Assembly: GCF_002101885.1 (NCBI RefSeq) | Contig: NZ_LQPS01000043.1 | Span: forward strand, 310,001-374,000 | Length of the DNA stretch: 64,000 nucleotides | Origin: Mycolicibacter senuensis | GTDB lineage: Bacteria > Actinomycetota > Actinomycetes > Mycobacteriales > Mycobacteriaceae | Direction of reading: 5' to 3' | Shown here: positions 1 to 9,317 of the stretch, piece by piece | How the letters are laid out: every line of letters starts with the position of its first letter | Numbering within the stretch: the first letter of the stretch is position 1 | The notes under the pieces: generated by a model | Seen by the model: the letters and a program-made list of their open reading frames with translations, nothing else | Told to the model about the DNA's origin: nothing | Database searches by the model: none | Made by a program: the position numbers and the translations under genes

Positions 1-1654
1 CGGCGACGGCCAGCAGTTGTTCCAGCCACATCCAGGCGATCACCACGTGGCCGAACGCCTCCAGATAGACGGCGCTGTTGGCCAATGCGGCATCGATGTC
101 ACCGGCGGCGAACATGCCCGCGGTGACCGCGACCAATCGCTGGACCACGGCGTCGAGTCGGTCTGCGAGTTCGGCCGATTCACCACCGGCCCGGCGCGCG
201 GCGGTGACGCTGTCGGTCATCGCCCGGTGCAGGGCGGCCAGACTGGCTCCGTCGCGTTGAACCACCTTGCGTCCCAACAGGTCCAGGCTCTGGATACCGT
301 GGGTTCCCTCGTGAATCGGGTTGAGCCGGTTGTCCCGGTAGTGCTGTTCGACGTCGTACTCGCGGGTGTAGCCGTAGCCGCCGTGCACCTGGATGGCCAG
401 GTCGTTGGCGGCCAGACACCACTGCGACGGCCAGCTCTTGGCGACCGGGGTGAGGATGTCCAGCAACGCGGTGGCGTGCTCGAGTTCCTCGTCGGATTCG
501 GCGGCGCGCGCGATGTCGACGAGTCGCGCGCAGTACAGCGCCAACGCCAACGCTCCCTCGACATAGGATTTCTGCGCCAGCAGCATTCGTTTGACGTCTG
601 CGTGCTCGATGATCGGAATCTGGGGTGCGGCCGGGTCTTTCGCTGTCACCGGTCGGCCCTGCGGGCGGTCACGGGCGTAGTCGAGCGACTTCAGGTAGCC
701 GGTGTAGCCGAGCGCGATCGCGCCCATGCCCACCCCCAGCCGGGCTTCGTTCATCATCCGGAACATGTAGCTCAACCCGCGGTGCTGCTCACCGACCAGG
801 TAACCGACCGCGCCCGGTTCGCCCCCGGGCCGATAGCCGCCCTCCCCGAAGTTGAGCACGGTGTTGGTGATGCCGCGGTAGCCCATCTTGTGGTTGAGCC
901 CGGCCAGCACGACGTCGTTGCGTTCACCCGGGGCGCCGTCGGGGCCCACCAGATACTTCGGGACGATGAACAGCGAGATCCCCTTGGTGCCGGCCGGGCC
1001 GCCGGGGATCTTGGCCAGCACCAGATGGACGATGTTGTCACTGAGTTCGTGGTCACCTCCGGAGATCCACATCTTCGACCCGAACAACCGGAAGGTGCCG
1101 TCGGGCCGCGGTTCGGCGCGGGTGGTGATATCGGCCAGCGATGATCCGGCCTGGGTCTCCGAGAGGCACATCGTCCCCAGGAACCGGCCGGCGATCATGG
1201 GCTTGACGAAGGCGTCGATCTGCTGGTCGCTGCCGAATTCGGCGAGCAGGTTGGCGTTGGCCATCGTCAGCATCGGATAGCCGGCGGTGGCGACATTGGC
1301 GGCCATCAGCCAGGCGAAGCCGGCCTGGGCCACCGTCGCCGGCAGTTGCGCCCCGCCCAGCCGATAGTCCATCGCCATGCCGACCAGCTCGGCGTCGGCG
1401 CACGCCGCCAACGCCTCCTTGACCTCACCGATGACGGTGACCTTCACCCCGTCGAAGGTGGGCTCGTTGGTATCGCTCTTCTTGTTGTGCGGGGCGAAAT
1501 AGCGGGTCGCGAGCTGTTCGCACAGCTGCAGTGCGCCGGCGAAGGTGTCCCGGGAGTGCTCGGCGAACCGGGCGCGGCGGGTCAGCTCATCGATGCGCAG
1601 CCAGTCGAAGAGCAGAAAATCCAGGTCGCGGCGGGACAGCAGGGTGGACTTCAT
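1..1654 (-). CDS. Acyl-CoA dehydrogenase, FadE5-like (3' end cut by window edge)
   Basis: Flavin-dependent acyl-CoA dehydrogenase, expected to oxidise an acyl-CoA thioester in fatty acid beta-oxidation. About 551 codons lie in the window; the stop is beyond position 1, so the family's usual ~600 residues are nearly all present. Visible family features are the FAD-contacting segment CLSETQAGSS, the WISGGDHE segment, and a late HEGTHGIQSLDLLG segment whose Glu is the usual catalytic base of this large class. The reverse-strand ATG at 1654 follows an AGGAGAG ribosome site, 26 bp after the mtr stop, so it is probably cotranscribed with mtr. I do not recall a counterpart at this spot in M. tuberculosis. 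The substrate is unknown. Confidence 0.9.
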   Translation of the reverse strand, partial: MKSTLLSRRDLDFLLFDWLRIDELTRRARFAEHSRDTFAGALQLCEQLATRYFAPHNKKSDTNEPTFDGVKVTVIGEVKEALAACADAELVGMAMDYRLGGAQLPATVAQAGFAWLMAANVATAGYPMLTMANANLLAEFGSDQQIDAFVKPMIAGRFLGTMCLSETQAGSSLADITTRAEPRPDGTFRLFGSKMWISGGDHELSDNIVHLVLAKIPGGPAGTKGISLFIVPKYLVGPDGAPGERNDVVLAGLNHKMGYRGITNTVLNFGEGGYRPGGEPGAVGYLVGEQHRGLSYMFRMMNEARLGVGMGAIALGYTGYLKSLDYARDRPQGRPVTAKDPAAPQIPIIEHADVKRMLLAQKSYVEGALALALYCARLVDIARAAESDEELEHATALLDILTPVAKSWPSQWCLAANDLAIQVHGGYGYTREYDVEQHYRDNRLNPIHEGTHGIQSLDLLGRKVVQRDGASLAALHRAMTDSVTAARRAGGESAELADRLDAVVQRLVAVTAGMFAAGDIDAALANSAVYLEAFGHVVIAWMWLEQLLAVA

Positions 1655-1680
1655 CGCTCTCTCCTATCGGCGGCCCGGCC

Positions 1681-3069
1681 TCATTCCAGGCCCAGCAACG
1701 CATTCTCGACGGCCTCCGGCAGCGCCGGGTGGATCCAGTATTGACCGCGGGCCATATCGCGCGCGGTCAGTCCGAAGCTCATCGCCTGGATCAGCGGCTG
1801 GACGATCGACGACGCCTGATGGCCCATGATGTGCGCACCGAGCAGCCGCCCGGTGCCGCGTTCGGCGATGAGTTTGACGAACCCGGTGGTGTCCTCCATG
1901 GCCCAGCCGTAGGCGACGTCGCCGTAGTCCTGGATCTTGACCGAGATATCGAGTCCCTTTGCCCGCGCCTGGTTCTCGGTCAATCCGACCGCGGCGATCT
2001 GCGGGTCGGTGAACACCGCGAACGGCACGTAACGGTGATCGGTGATCCGCATCGCATCGACATCGTCCCAATCGCAGAGCAGGTTGTGCTGTACCACCCG
2101 GGCCTCGTGGTTGGCGACGTGTTTGAGCTCATACGGGGAGGACACATCGCCGAGCGCGAAAACACCGCGCGCCGTGGTCCGCTGGTACTTGTCGACCACA
2201 ACCCGGCCGCCGGCGATGTCGATGCCGGCCTGCCCGGCCTCCAACTGGTCGCCGTTGGGAACCCGGCCGGTGGCCACCAGCAACGCATCGGCCCGCAGTG
2301 TCGACCCGTCGTCGAGTTCCAGGATGACGCCGTTGTGGGCGGGTGCCTCCGGGCGGGCGGCGACTACGTTGCGCTGCGAGCGCAGCTCCCACTTGTCCGC
2401 GCCGATCCGGGTGTAGCGCTCCGCGACGGTTTCGTCGCAGTGCCGCAGCAACGTCGTGCCACGGATCACCACCGTGACCCGGACGCCCAAGGCGGAGAAG
2501 ACGTGGGCGAACTCGGCGGCGATGAAACCGCCACCGATGATGACCAGGTGCTCGGGCAATTCGGCGATCCGCATCACGTCATCGCTGGTGTAGTAGTGCA
2601 CCCCGGACTCGGCGATCACCGGCGGAATCCACGACCGCGCTCCGGCGGCGATCACCACCTGCTCGGCGCTGAACTGCTCGCCGCCGGCGGTGCGCAGCAC
2701 GTATCTCCCGTCGGAGCCGACCGGCGCGAACCGGGTGTGCTCGGCGTAGACGTCGACGTTGGGCAGGCTGCGCCGATACTCCTCGCCGCCGGCGGCGATC
2801 GGGTCGATGCGGCTGAAGACCCGCGACACGATGTCGTTCCAGCGGACCTTGTCGATGCGGGCGTCCACCCCGTAGCGGGTCGCCTCGTTGACCGTCTTGG
2901 CCACCTCGGCGGCGTAGACGAACATCTTCGTCGGGATGCACCCCACGTTCAGGCAGGTGCCGCCGAAGGTGCCCTGCTCGCAGATGGCCACTCGCTTGTC
3001 CGCGTAACGCTCGTCGAGAATGCTGTTGCCCGAACCGGTTCCGATGATCGCCAGATCGTAGCTCTCCAT
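1681..3069 (-). CDS. mtr: Mycothione reductase
   Basis: NADPH-dependent flavoprotein disulfide reductase that regenerates mycothiol from mycothione in the cytoplasm. The 462 residues fit the family (459 in M. tuberculosis). Seen: N-terminal FAD fold (IIGTGSGNS), redox pair C39/C44 in GGTCLNVGCIPTK, a second nucleotide-binding fold (VIIGGGFIAAEFA), the ATGRVPN and LGDVSSPYELKHVANHEARV segments, and the C-terminal interface H447/E452 in HPALPE. The reverse-strand ATG at 3069 has a TAGGCT hexamer six bases upstream, fitting a leaderless transcript. Divergent from mqo; the acyl-CoA dehydrogenase lies downstream. Confidence 0.96.
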   Translation of the reverse strand: MESYDLAIIGTGSGNSILDERYADKRVAICEQGTFGGTCLNVGCIPTKMFVYAAEVAKTVNEATRYGVDARIDKVRWNDIVSRVFSRIDPIAAGGEEYRRSLPNVDVYAEHTRFAPVGSDGRYVLRTAGGEQFSAEQVVIAAGARSWIPPVIAESGVHYYTSDDVMRIAELPEHLVIIGGGFIAAEFAHVFSALGVRVTVVIRGTTLLRHCDETVAERYTRIGADKWELRSQRNVVAARPEAPAHNGVILELDDGSTLRADALLVATGRVPNGDQLEAGQAGIDIAGGRVVVDKYQRTTARGVFALGDVSSPYELKHVANHEARVVQHNLLCDWDDVDAMRITDHRYVPFAVFTDPQIAAVGLTENQARAKGLDISVKIQDYGDVAYGWAMEDTTGFVKLIAERGTGRLLGAHIMGHQASSIVQPLIQAMSFGLTARDMARGQYWIHPALPEAVENALLGLE

Positions 3070-3075
3070 GGCGTC

Positions 3076-3081
3076 AGCCTA
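3076..3081 (-). promoter_or_regulatory. -10 box of mtr (leaderless)
   Basis: TAGGCT on the reverse strand, six bases before the mtr ATG. This matches the mycobacterial TANNNT element at a spacing that puts the transcript start at the start codon. Confidence 0.6.
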
Positions 3082-3150
3082 AACGGTGGGCGAGCCGAGC
3101 CGGCCGCATGTGCGCCGGAACCGGGCGCCGCGGGTTACCGCCATCGTGGC

Positions 3151-3156
3151 TAGGCT
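3151..3156 (+). promoter_or_regulatory. -10 box of mqo (leaderless)
   Basis: TAGGCT ends seven bases before the GTG at 3164. It supports that GTG over the upstream in-frame ATG at 3086. Confidence 0.6.
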
Positions 3157-3163
3157 GCCTAAC

Positions 3164-4618
3164 GTGTCCAAACCGCTTCAGACGGATATGGCGCTGATCG
3201 GTGCGGGCATCATGAGTGCCACGCTGGGGGCGATACTGCGCCGGCTGGAGCCGGCGGCCTCGATCACCGTGATCGAGCGATTGGACACCGCCGCTGGCGA
3301 GAGCAGCGCCCCCTGGAACAACGCCGGCACCGGCCATGCCGGCCTGTGCGAGCTGTTCTACCCGCCGGAGAAGGCGATCCGCGTCAACGAGCAATTCCAG
3401 GTGACCCGCCAGTTCTGGGCCTACGCGGTGCAGCACGGGCTGCTGGGCCGGCCACGTGACTTCGTGCACCCGGTTCCGCACGTCAGCTTCGCCCACGGCG
3501 CCGACGGCGTCGATCGGCTGCGTCGCCGGCACCGCGAGCTGGCCGGGAACCCGCTGTTCGCCGGAGCCGAGTTCATCACCGACTTCGATGAGTTCGCGGC
3601 GCGACTGCCACTGATGGCGGCCGGCCGCAATCCCGGCGAACCGGTGGCGCTGGACTGGTCGCCCGACGGCACCGACGTCGACTTCGGCGCGCTGGCCGGG
3701 CAACTGATCGGCTTTTGCGTGCGCCACGGCACCGAGATGCTGTTCGGTCACGAGGTGCGCGCGATCCGCCGGGAGCCCGACGGTGGCTGGATGCTGGGCC
3801 TCGTCGATCGCCGCACCGGCGAAAGGCGAAGGCTCAAAGCCAAATTCGTATTCGTCGGGGCGGGGGGTGCCACTCTGGGACTGCTTCAGCGCTCCGGTAT
3901 CCCCGAGATCCGGGGCTTCGGCGGATTCCCGATCGGCGGGGTGTTCCTGCGCAGCGGGGTTCCGGAACTGACCGCCGCCCACCGCGCCAAGGTGTACGGC
4001 TTCCCGGCGCCGGGTGCGCCCGCGACGACGGCCCCGCACCTGGACGCCAGGGTGGTCGAGGGCGCGGCGTGGCTGCTGTTCGGGCCGTTCGCGGGCTGGT
4101 CGCCGAGATTCCTCAAGCACGGCCGGGCCACGGATCTGCCCCGATCGCTGCGGGTGGGCAACGCGGCGTCACTGCTGGGGGCCGGGGTCCGGGAGCGGAA
4201 ACTGGTCGGCTACCTCCTCGGCCAGCTGCGGCGACGTCCCGTCGCGCGGCTGGCCGCGCTGCGCGAGTTCGTCCCCGATGCGCTCGGCGAGCACTGGTCA
4301 CCGATCCGGGCCGGCCAGCGGGTGCAGGTGATCCGGCGTGGCCGTCTGGAATTCGACACCACGATCGTGCATGCCGCCGACGGCGCCATCGCGGGCCTGC
4401 TGGGCGCCTCGCCGGGAGCGTCGACCGCGGTGTCGGCCACGCTCGAGGTGCTGGCGCGCTGCTTCCCGAGCCGGTTCGCGGGCTGGCTGCCGACGTTGAC
4501 GGAGATGGTGCCGTCGCTGGGTGTGCGGCTCGGCGAGGAGCCCGCCCTGTTCGAGCAGGTGCGGGAGTGGGGGACCCGACAGCTCGAGCTGCGTCCGGCA
4601 TCCGGCGGCCAGCCTTAG
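3164..4618 (+). CDS. mqo: Malate:quinone oxidoreductase
   Basis: Membrane-associated FAD enzyme oxidising malate to oxaloacetate and passing electrons to menaquinone; links the TCA cycle to respiration. 484 residues from GTG 3164. The FAD motif LIGAGIMSATLG lies at residues 11-22. Family segments are WNNAGTGHAGLCE, VNEQFQVTRQFWAYA, PHVSF, FVGAGG, FPIGG, KVYGFPAPGAP, GWSPRFLKHG, GQRVQVI, LLGASPGASTAV and FAGWLPTLTEMVPSLG. An open frame extends upstream to ATG 3086, but homology begins near VSKPLQTDMALIG and a leaderless -10 box points to 3164. Slightly shorter than the M. tuberculosis protein because of a gap after the CELFY segment. cysG follows at 9 bp. Confidence 0.95.
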   Translation: MSKPLQTDMALIGAGIMSATLGAILRRLEPAASITVIERLDTAAGESSAPWNNAGTGHAGLCELFYPPEKAIRVNEQFQVTRQFWAYAVQHGLLGRPRDFVHPVPHVSFAHGADGVDRLRRRHRELAGNPLFAGAEFITDFDEFAARLPLMAAGRNPGEPVALDWSPDGTDVDFGALAGQLIGFCVRHGTEMLFGHEVRAIRREPDGGWMLGLVDRRTGERRRLKAKFVFVGAGGATLGLLQRSGIPEIRGFGGFPIGGVFLRSGVPELTAAHRAKVYGFPAPGAPATTAPHLDARVVEGAAWLLFGPFAGWSPRFLKHGRATDLPRSLRVGNAASLLGAGVRERKLVGYLLGQLRRRPVARLAALREFVPDALGEHWSPIRAGQRVQVIRRGRLEFDTTIVHAADGAIAGLLGASPGASTAVSATLEVLARCFPSRFAGWLPTLTEMVPSLGVRLGEEPALFEQVREWGTRQLELRPASGGQP

Positions 4619-4621
4619 AGT
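4616..4621 (+). promoter_or_regulatory. -10 box of cysG (leaderless)
   Basis: TAGAGT starts in the mqo stop codon region and ends six bases before the cysG GTG, so cysG may have its own leaderless promoter besides read-through from mqo. Confidence 0.5.
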
Positions 4622-4627
4622 TGTCGG

Positions 4628-5845
4628 GTGATCGAGAACCCATATCTGGTCGGGCTGCGGCTGGCCGGACGCAAGGTCGTCGTGGTGGGCGCGGGAGGCG
4701 TCGCACAGCGGCGGCTGCCGTTGTTGGTGGACAGCGGCGCCCAGGTGGTGGTGATCGCCCCCAGCGCAACGCCGGCGGTCGAGGCGTTGGGGGAGCGCAA
4801 GCCCGGCATCACGTTGGTGTCGCGGGCGTACCGGGACGGCGATCTGGCCGATGCCTGGTACGCGGTTGCGGCCACCGATGACCCGGACGTCAACGCCGCC
4901 GTGGTCGCCGAGGCCGACCGTCGACAAATCTTCTGTGTGCGTGCTGATCTCGCCGTGGAGGGATCAGCGGTCACCCCGGCGACCTTCAGCTACGCCGGCC
5001 TGTCGGTGGGGGTGCTGGCCGGCGGCGAGCACAACCGGTCGGCGGCGATCCGGTCGGCGATCCGGGAGGCGCTGCAGTCCGGTCTGATCGCCATGGACAT
5101 CGAGGCGACCTCCGACGTGGTCCGCGGCGGCGTGGCCCTGGTGGGCGGCGGCCCCGGCGACCCGGAGCTGATCACGGTGCGCGGGCGGCGCATGCTGTTG
5201 CACGCCGACGTCGTGGTGGCCGACCGGCTCGCCCCGCCCGAACTGCTCGCCGAACTGCCGCCGCACGTCGAAGTCATCGACGCCGCCAAGATCCCCTACG
5301 GCCGGGCGATGGCCCAGGACGCCATCAACGCGCTGATGATCGAACGCGCCGCGGCCGGCAAGTTCGTGGTGCGGCTCAAAGGCGGCGACCCGTTCGTGTT
5401 CGCGCGCGGGTACGAAGAAGTCCTGGCCTGCGCCGACGCCGGGATTCCGGTGACGGTGGTGCCGGGTGTGACCAGTGCCATAGCGGTGCCGGCGCAGGCC
5501 GGGGTTCCGGTCACGCACCGTGCGGTGAACCACGAATTCGTGGTGGTCAGCGGCCATCTTGCGCCCGACGACCCGGAATCGTTAGTGAATTGGGATGCAC
5601 TGGCCGCGATGCGCGGCACCATCGTGCTGCTGATGGCCGTCGAACGTATCGAGCAATTCAGCGCGGTACTGCAAAAAGGCGGCCGACCTGCGGATACACC
5701 GGTGTTGGTGGTTCAGCACGGGACCACGCCCGCGCAGCACACGCTCCGAGCCACGCTGGCCGACGCGCCCGAGAAGATCCGCGCGGAGGGCATCCGACCT
5801 CCTGCGATCGTCGTTATCGGGGCGGTCGCGGGCTTCGGGGTTTAA
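4628..5845 (+). CDS. cysG: Sirohaem synthase: precorrin-2 dehydrogenase/ferrochelatase fused to uroporphyrinogen-III methyltransferase
   Basis: Two-domain enzyme making sirohaem, the cofactor of sulfite and nitrite reductases. 405 residues, the same as M. tuberculosis CysG. The N-terminal NAD-binding dehydrogenase/chelatase part carries VGAGGVAQRR at residues 20-29. The C-terminal SAM-dependent methyltransferase starts near residue 169 with VALVGGGPGDPEL and continues with LKGGDPFVFARG, VPGVTSAIAVPA and PVTHR. GTG start at 4628 with a -10 box close upstream. The short spacing to efpA is AT-rich and looks like a separate promoter. Confidence 0.95.
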   Translation: MIENPYLVGLRLAGRKVVVVGAGGVAQRRLPLLVDSGAQVVVIAPSATPAVEALGERKPGITLVSRAYRDGDLADAWYAVAATDDPDVNAAVVAEADRRQIFCVRADLAVEGSAVTPATFSYAGLSVGVLAGGEHNRSAAIRSAIREALQSGLIAMDIEATSDVVRGGVALVGGGPGDPELITVRGRRMLLHADVVVADRLAPPELLAELPPHVEVIDAAKIPYGRAMAQDAINALMIERAAAGKFVVRLKGGDPFVFARGYEEVLACADAGIPVTVVPGVTSAIAVPAQAGVPVTHRAVNHEFVVVSGHLAPDDPESLVNWDALAAMRGTIVLLMAVERIEQFSAVLQKGGRPADTPVLVVQHGTTPAQHTLRATLADAPEKIRAEGIRPPAIVVIGAVAGFGV

Positions 5846-5864
5846 ACATCTCTTAATATTACTG

Positions 5865-5870
5865 TAGGGT
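5865..5870 (+). promoter_or_regulatory. -10 box of efpA (leaderless)
   Basis: TAGGGT in the unusually AT-rich 33-bp gap after cysG, ending eight bases before the efpA ATG. An AT-rich stretch from 5841 lies at -35 distance, but no clear -35 hexamer is evident. Confidence 0.5.
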
Positions 5871-5878
5871 AGCCGGTT

Positions 5879-7459
5879 ATGACTGCTCTCGATGATGCAG
5901 GACGGGCGAGCGCGCAGTGGCCGGCAGACGCTGCCGGGTCGGCTTCCCCGACTCGTCAGGGCTCGGACATCGTTAGCCGCACGAGCAGGTATATCTCATC
6001 CATGCTGCCCTCTCGCCGATTCATCTACGCCGTCATCGCCATCGGGGGCATGCAACTGCTGGCCACGATGGACAGCACCATCGCGATCGTCGCGCTTCCC
6101 AAGATCCAGAACGACCTCGGCCTGTCCGACGCCGGCCGCGGCTGGGTGATCAGCGCCTACGTGCTGACCTTCGGCGGCTTGATGCTGCTCGGCGGTCGGC
6201 TCGGCGACACCATCGGCCGCAAACGCACCTTCATCAGCGGCGTCGCGCTGTTCACCATCGCCTCGGTGCTGTGCGCGGCGGCCTGGGACGCCCCCACGCT
6301 GGTGATCGCCCGGCTGCTGCAGGGTGTCGGGTCGGCCATCGCCTCGCCGACCGCGCTGGCGCTGATCGCCACCACGTTCCCGAAGGGGCCGGCCCGCAAC
6401 GCGGCCACCGCGGTGTTCGGCGCCATGACCGCCATCGGTTCGGTGATGGGTCTGGTGGCCGGCGGCGCGCTGACCGAGGTGTCGTGGCGGCTGGCGTTCG
6501 GCATCAACGTGCCGATCGGCCTGCTGATGATCTACCTGGCCCGCACCGCGCTGACCGAGACCCAGCGCGAGCGGATGAAGCTGGATGCGGGCGGCGCGCT
6601 GCTGGCGACCCTGGGCTGCACCGCCGCGGTGTTCGCGTTCACGATCGGTCCCGAGAAGGGCTGGATCTCGGTGATCACCATCGGCTCCGGGGTGCTGGCC
6701 GTGGTTGCGCTGCTGGCCTTCGCGCTGGTGGAACGCACCGCCGAGAACCCGGTGGTGCCGTTCAGCCTGTTCCGGGACCGCAACCGGGTGGCCACGTTCG
6801 CGGCCATCTTCCTGGCCGGTGGTGTGCTGTTCACCGTGACCGTGACCATCGGGCTGTACGTTCAGGATCTGATGGGCTACTCGGCGTTGCGCGCCGGCGT
6901 CGGCTTCATCCCGTTCGTCATCGGGCTGGGCGTCGGTCTCGGGGTGTCGTCGCAGCTGGTCCGGTTGTTCCCGCCGCGGCTTCTGGTGATCGCCGGCGGC
7001 GTAGTGGTGCTGGGGGCGATGGTCTACGGCTCGACCGTCGACCGCGACATCGCCTACTTCCCGAACTTCGTGACGCTGATCGTGCTCGGCGGCCTTGGCA
7101 TGGGCGTGATCGTGGTGCCGTTGACCCTGTCGGCGATCGCCGGCGTGGGCTTCGACCAGATCGGACCGACCTCGGCGATCGCGCTGATGCTGCAGAACCT
7201 CGGCGGCCCGATCGTGCTGGCGGTCATCCAGGCCGTCATCACCTCGCGCACGCTGTATCTGGGCGGCACCAACATGCCGGTCAAAACCATGAACCCCACC
7301 CAGATCGCCGCGCTGGACGCCGGCTACACCTACGGCCTGCTGTGGGTGGCCGGGGTGGCGGTGCTGGTCGGCGCCATCTCGCTGCTGATCGGCTACTCGG
7401 CCAAACAGGTCGCGCATGCCCAGGAGGCCCAGGACGCGTTCGGCGCCGGCAACCTGTAA
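5879..7459 (+). CDS. efpA: MFS drug efflux transporter EfpA
   Basis: Inner-membrane, proton-driven major facilitator transporter of the QacA-like 14-helix class; the M. tuberculosis protein (530 residues) is linked to drug efflux and is isoniazid-induced. Here 526 residues. After a hydrophilic N-terminus (about 40 residues), the first helix begins near YAVIAIGGMQLLA, followed by the DSTIAIVALP motif of drug/H+ antiporters. MFS motif A, GGRLGDTIGRKR, is at residues 105-116, and RLLQGVGSAIASPTAL follows. ATG 5879 is supported by the N-terminus MTALDD and by the leaderless -10 box. Confidence 0.95.
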   Translation: MTALDDAGRASAQWPADAAGSASPTRQGSDIVSRTSRYISSMLPSRRFIYAVIAIGGMQLLATMDSTIAIVALPKIQNDLGLSDAGRGWVISAYVLTFGGLMLLGGRLGDTIGRKRTFISGVALFTIASVLCAAAWDAPTLVIARLLQGVGSAIASPTALALIATTFPKGPARNAATAVFGAMTAIGSVMGLVAGGALTEVSWRLAFGINVPIGLLMIYLARTALTETQRERMKLDAGGALLATLGCTAAVFAFTIGPEKGWISVITIGSGVLAVVALLAFALVERTAENPVVPFSLFRDRNRVATFAAIFLAGGVLFTVTVTIGLYVQDLMGYSALRAGVGFIPFVIGLGVGLGVSSQLVRLFPPRLLVIAGGVVVLGAMVYGSTVDRDIAYFPNFVTLIVLGGLGMGVIVVPLTLSAIAGVGFDQIGPTSAIALMLQNLGGPIVLAVIQAVITSRTLYLGGTNMPVKTMNPTQIAALDAGYTYGLLWVAGVAVLVGAISLLIGYSAKQVAHAQEAQDAFGAGNL

Positions 7460-7516
7460 CTGCCCGCGGGTCCACCGCGACAAGGGTGCTTCGCGGAGCG
7501 CCCGCGATGGAGAAGT

Positions 7517-7522
7517 TAGGCT
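7517..7522 (+). promoter_or_regulatory. -10 box of proS (leaderless)
   Basis: TAGGCT ends eight bases before GTG 7531. It favours that GTG over ATG 7507, which would lie upstream of the -10 box. Confidence 0.55.
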
Positions 7523-7530
7523 CTCGGCCT

Positions 7531-9288
7531 GTGATCACCCGGATGTCCGAACTGTTCCTGCGCACGCTGCGCGACGACCCCGCCGATGCCGAAGTCCCCA
7601 GCCACAAGCTGCTGATCCGGGCCGGCTACATCCGGCCGATCGCACCCGGCCTCTACAGCTGGCTGCCGCTGGGGCTGCGGGTGCTGCGCAACATCGAGAA
7701 GGTGGTGCGCGAGGAGATGAACGCCATCGGCGGACAGGAGATCCTGTTCCCCGCGCTGCTGCCGCGTGCGCCGTACGAGACCACCAACCGTTGGACGGAG
7801 TACGGCGAGGGCCTGTTCCGGCTGAAGGACCGCCGCGACAACGACTACCTGCTCGGCCCCACCCACGAGGAACTGTTCACCCTGACGGTCAAGGGGGAGT
7901 ACAGCTCCTACAAGGACTTTCCGCTGACGCTCTACCAGATCCAGACCAAGTATCGCGATGAGGCGCGGCCGCGCGCCGGCATCCTGCGCGGCCGCGAGTT
8001 CGTGATGAAGGACTCCTACTCCTTCGACGTCGACGACACCGGCCTGGCCGCCGCCTACGACGCGCACCGGGTGGCCTATCAGCGGATCTTCGACCGGCTG
8101 GGCGTGCGCTACGTGATCGTCTCGGCGGTCTCCGGGGCGATGGGCGGATCGGCCTCCGAGGAATTCCTCGCCGAGAGCGAGGTCGGCGAAGACACCTTCG
8201 TGCGCTGCCCGGAGTCCGGCTACGCCGCCAACGTCGAGGCGGTGATCACCGCCCGCCCGCAGCCGCAGCCGATCGAGGGCCTGCCGGAGCCGCAGGTGCA
8301 CGACACCGGCAACACCCCGACCATCGCCACCTTGGTGGACTGGGCCAACGGCGCCGACCTGGGCCGCAGCGTCACCGCCGCCGACACCCTGAAGAACGTG
8401 CTGCTCAAAGTGCGCTTACCGGGCGGGGAATGGCAGCTGCTGGGTATCGGGCTGCCCGGCGACAGGGAGGTCGACGAGAAGCGGCTGGGTGCGGCGCTCG
8501 AGCCGGCCGAGTACGCACTGCTGTCCGATGACGATTTCGCCGAGCACCCGTTCCTGGTCAAGGGCTACATCGGCCCGAAAGCACTGCAGGACAACGGTGT
8601 CCGTTACCTGGTCGACCCCCGCGTGGTGGACGGCACCAGCTGGATCACCGGTGCCGACGCCCCCGGGAAGCACGTCGTCGGGCTGGTGGCCGGGCGTGAC
8701 TTCACCGCCGACGGCACCATCGAAGCCGCCGAGGTCCGCGACGGTGACCCGTCTCCGGACGGAGCGGGCACGCTGGTCAGTGCCCGCGGCATCGAGATCG
8801 CCCACATCTTCTCCCTCGGTCGCAAATACACCGACGCGTTCGCCGCCGACGTGCTCGGCGAGGACGGCCGGCCGGTGCGGCTGACGATGGGCTCCTACGG
8901 GGTCGGGGTGTCGCGGCTGGTCGCGGTCATCGCCGAACAACAGCACGACGAACTGGGTCTGCGCTGGCCGGCGCAGGTGGCGCCGTTCGACGTGCACTTG
9001 GTGGTCGCCAACAAGGACGACGCCGCCCGCGCCGGCGCCACACAACTGGCCGCCGAGCTCGACCGGCTCGGCCTGGAGGTGTTGTTCGACGACCGGCAGG
9101 CATCGCCGGGGGTGAAGTTCAAAGACGCCGAGCTGCTCGGCGTGCCGTGGATCGTCGTGCTCGGACGCGGCTGGGCCGACGGGGTCGTCGAACTGCGGGA
9201 CCGCTGCTCCGGGCAGACCCGCGAGCTGTCGATCGGCGCCGACCTGGCCGGGCAGGTCCGCGCGGCCGTCCGCGGGGAAGCCGGCTGA
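7531..9288 (+). CDS. proS: Prolyl-tRNA synthetase
   Basis: Class II synthetase charging tRNA-Pro with proline in the cytoplasm. 585 residues from GTG 7531 (MITRMSELFLRTLR), close to the 582-residue M. tuberculosis enzyme. Seen: bacterial-type N-terminal catalytic core (RAGYIRPIAPGLYSWLPLG, GQEILFPALLP, TNRWTEYG, LGPTHEE), class II motif 2 (KYRDEARPRAGILRGREFVMKD, split across the segment), an editing/insertion domain between about residues 225 and 400, motif 3 (GSYGVGVSRL), and a C-terminal anticodon-binding domain. The frame is open far upstream, but that part is only a shadow of efpA. Confidence 0.96.
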   Translation: MITRMSELFLRTLRDDPADAEVPSHKLLIRAGYIRPIAPGLYSWLPLGLRVLRNIEKVVREEMNAIGGQEILFPALLPRAPYETTNRWTEYGEGLFRLKDRRDNDYLLGPTHEELFTLTVKGEYSSYKDFPLTLYQIQTKYRDEARPRAGILRGREFVMKDSYSFDVDDTGLAAAYDAHRVAYQRIFDRLGVRYVIVSAVSGAMGGSASEEFLAESEVGEDTFVRCPESGYAANVEAVITARPQPQPIEGLPEPQVHDTGNTPTIATLVDWANGADLGRSVTAADTLKNVLLKVRLPGGEWQLLGIGLPGDREVDEKRLGAALEPAEYALLSDDDFAEHPFLVKGYIGPKALQDNGVRYLVDPRVVDGTSWITGADAPGKHVVGLVAGRDFTADGTIEAAEVRDGDPSPDGAGTLVSARGIEIAHIFSLGRKYTDAFAADVLGEDGRPVRLTMGSYGVGVSRLVAVIAEQQHDELGLRWPAQVAPFDVHLVVANKDDAARAGATQLAAELDRLGLEVLFDDRQASPGVKFKDAELLGVPWIVVLGRGWADGVVELRDRCSGQTRELSIGADLAGQVRAAVRGEAG

Positions 9289-9317
9289 CCCGGCGGTCGC
9301 CATCGGAAAGGTCGCGC

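Noticed and set aside
5996..7483. 495-codon reverse-strand open frame across efpA
   Set aside because: His/Gln/Arg-rich shadow composition, no motifs, wholly antisense to efpA.
7507..7530. ATG 7507 as the proS start
   Set aside because: Homology begins at the GTG 7531, and the -10 box TAGGCT lies between the two codons.
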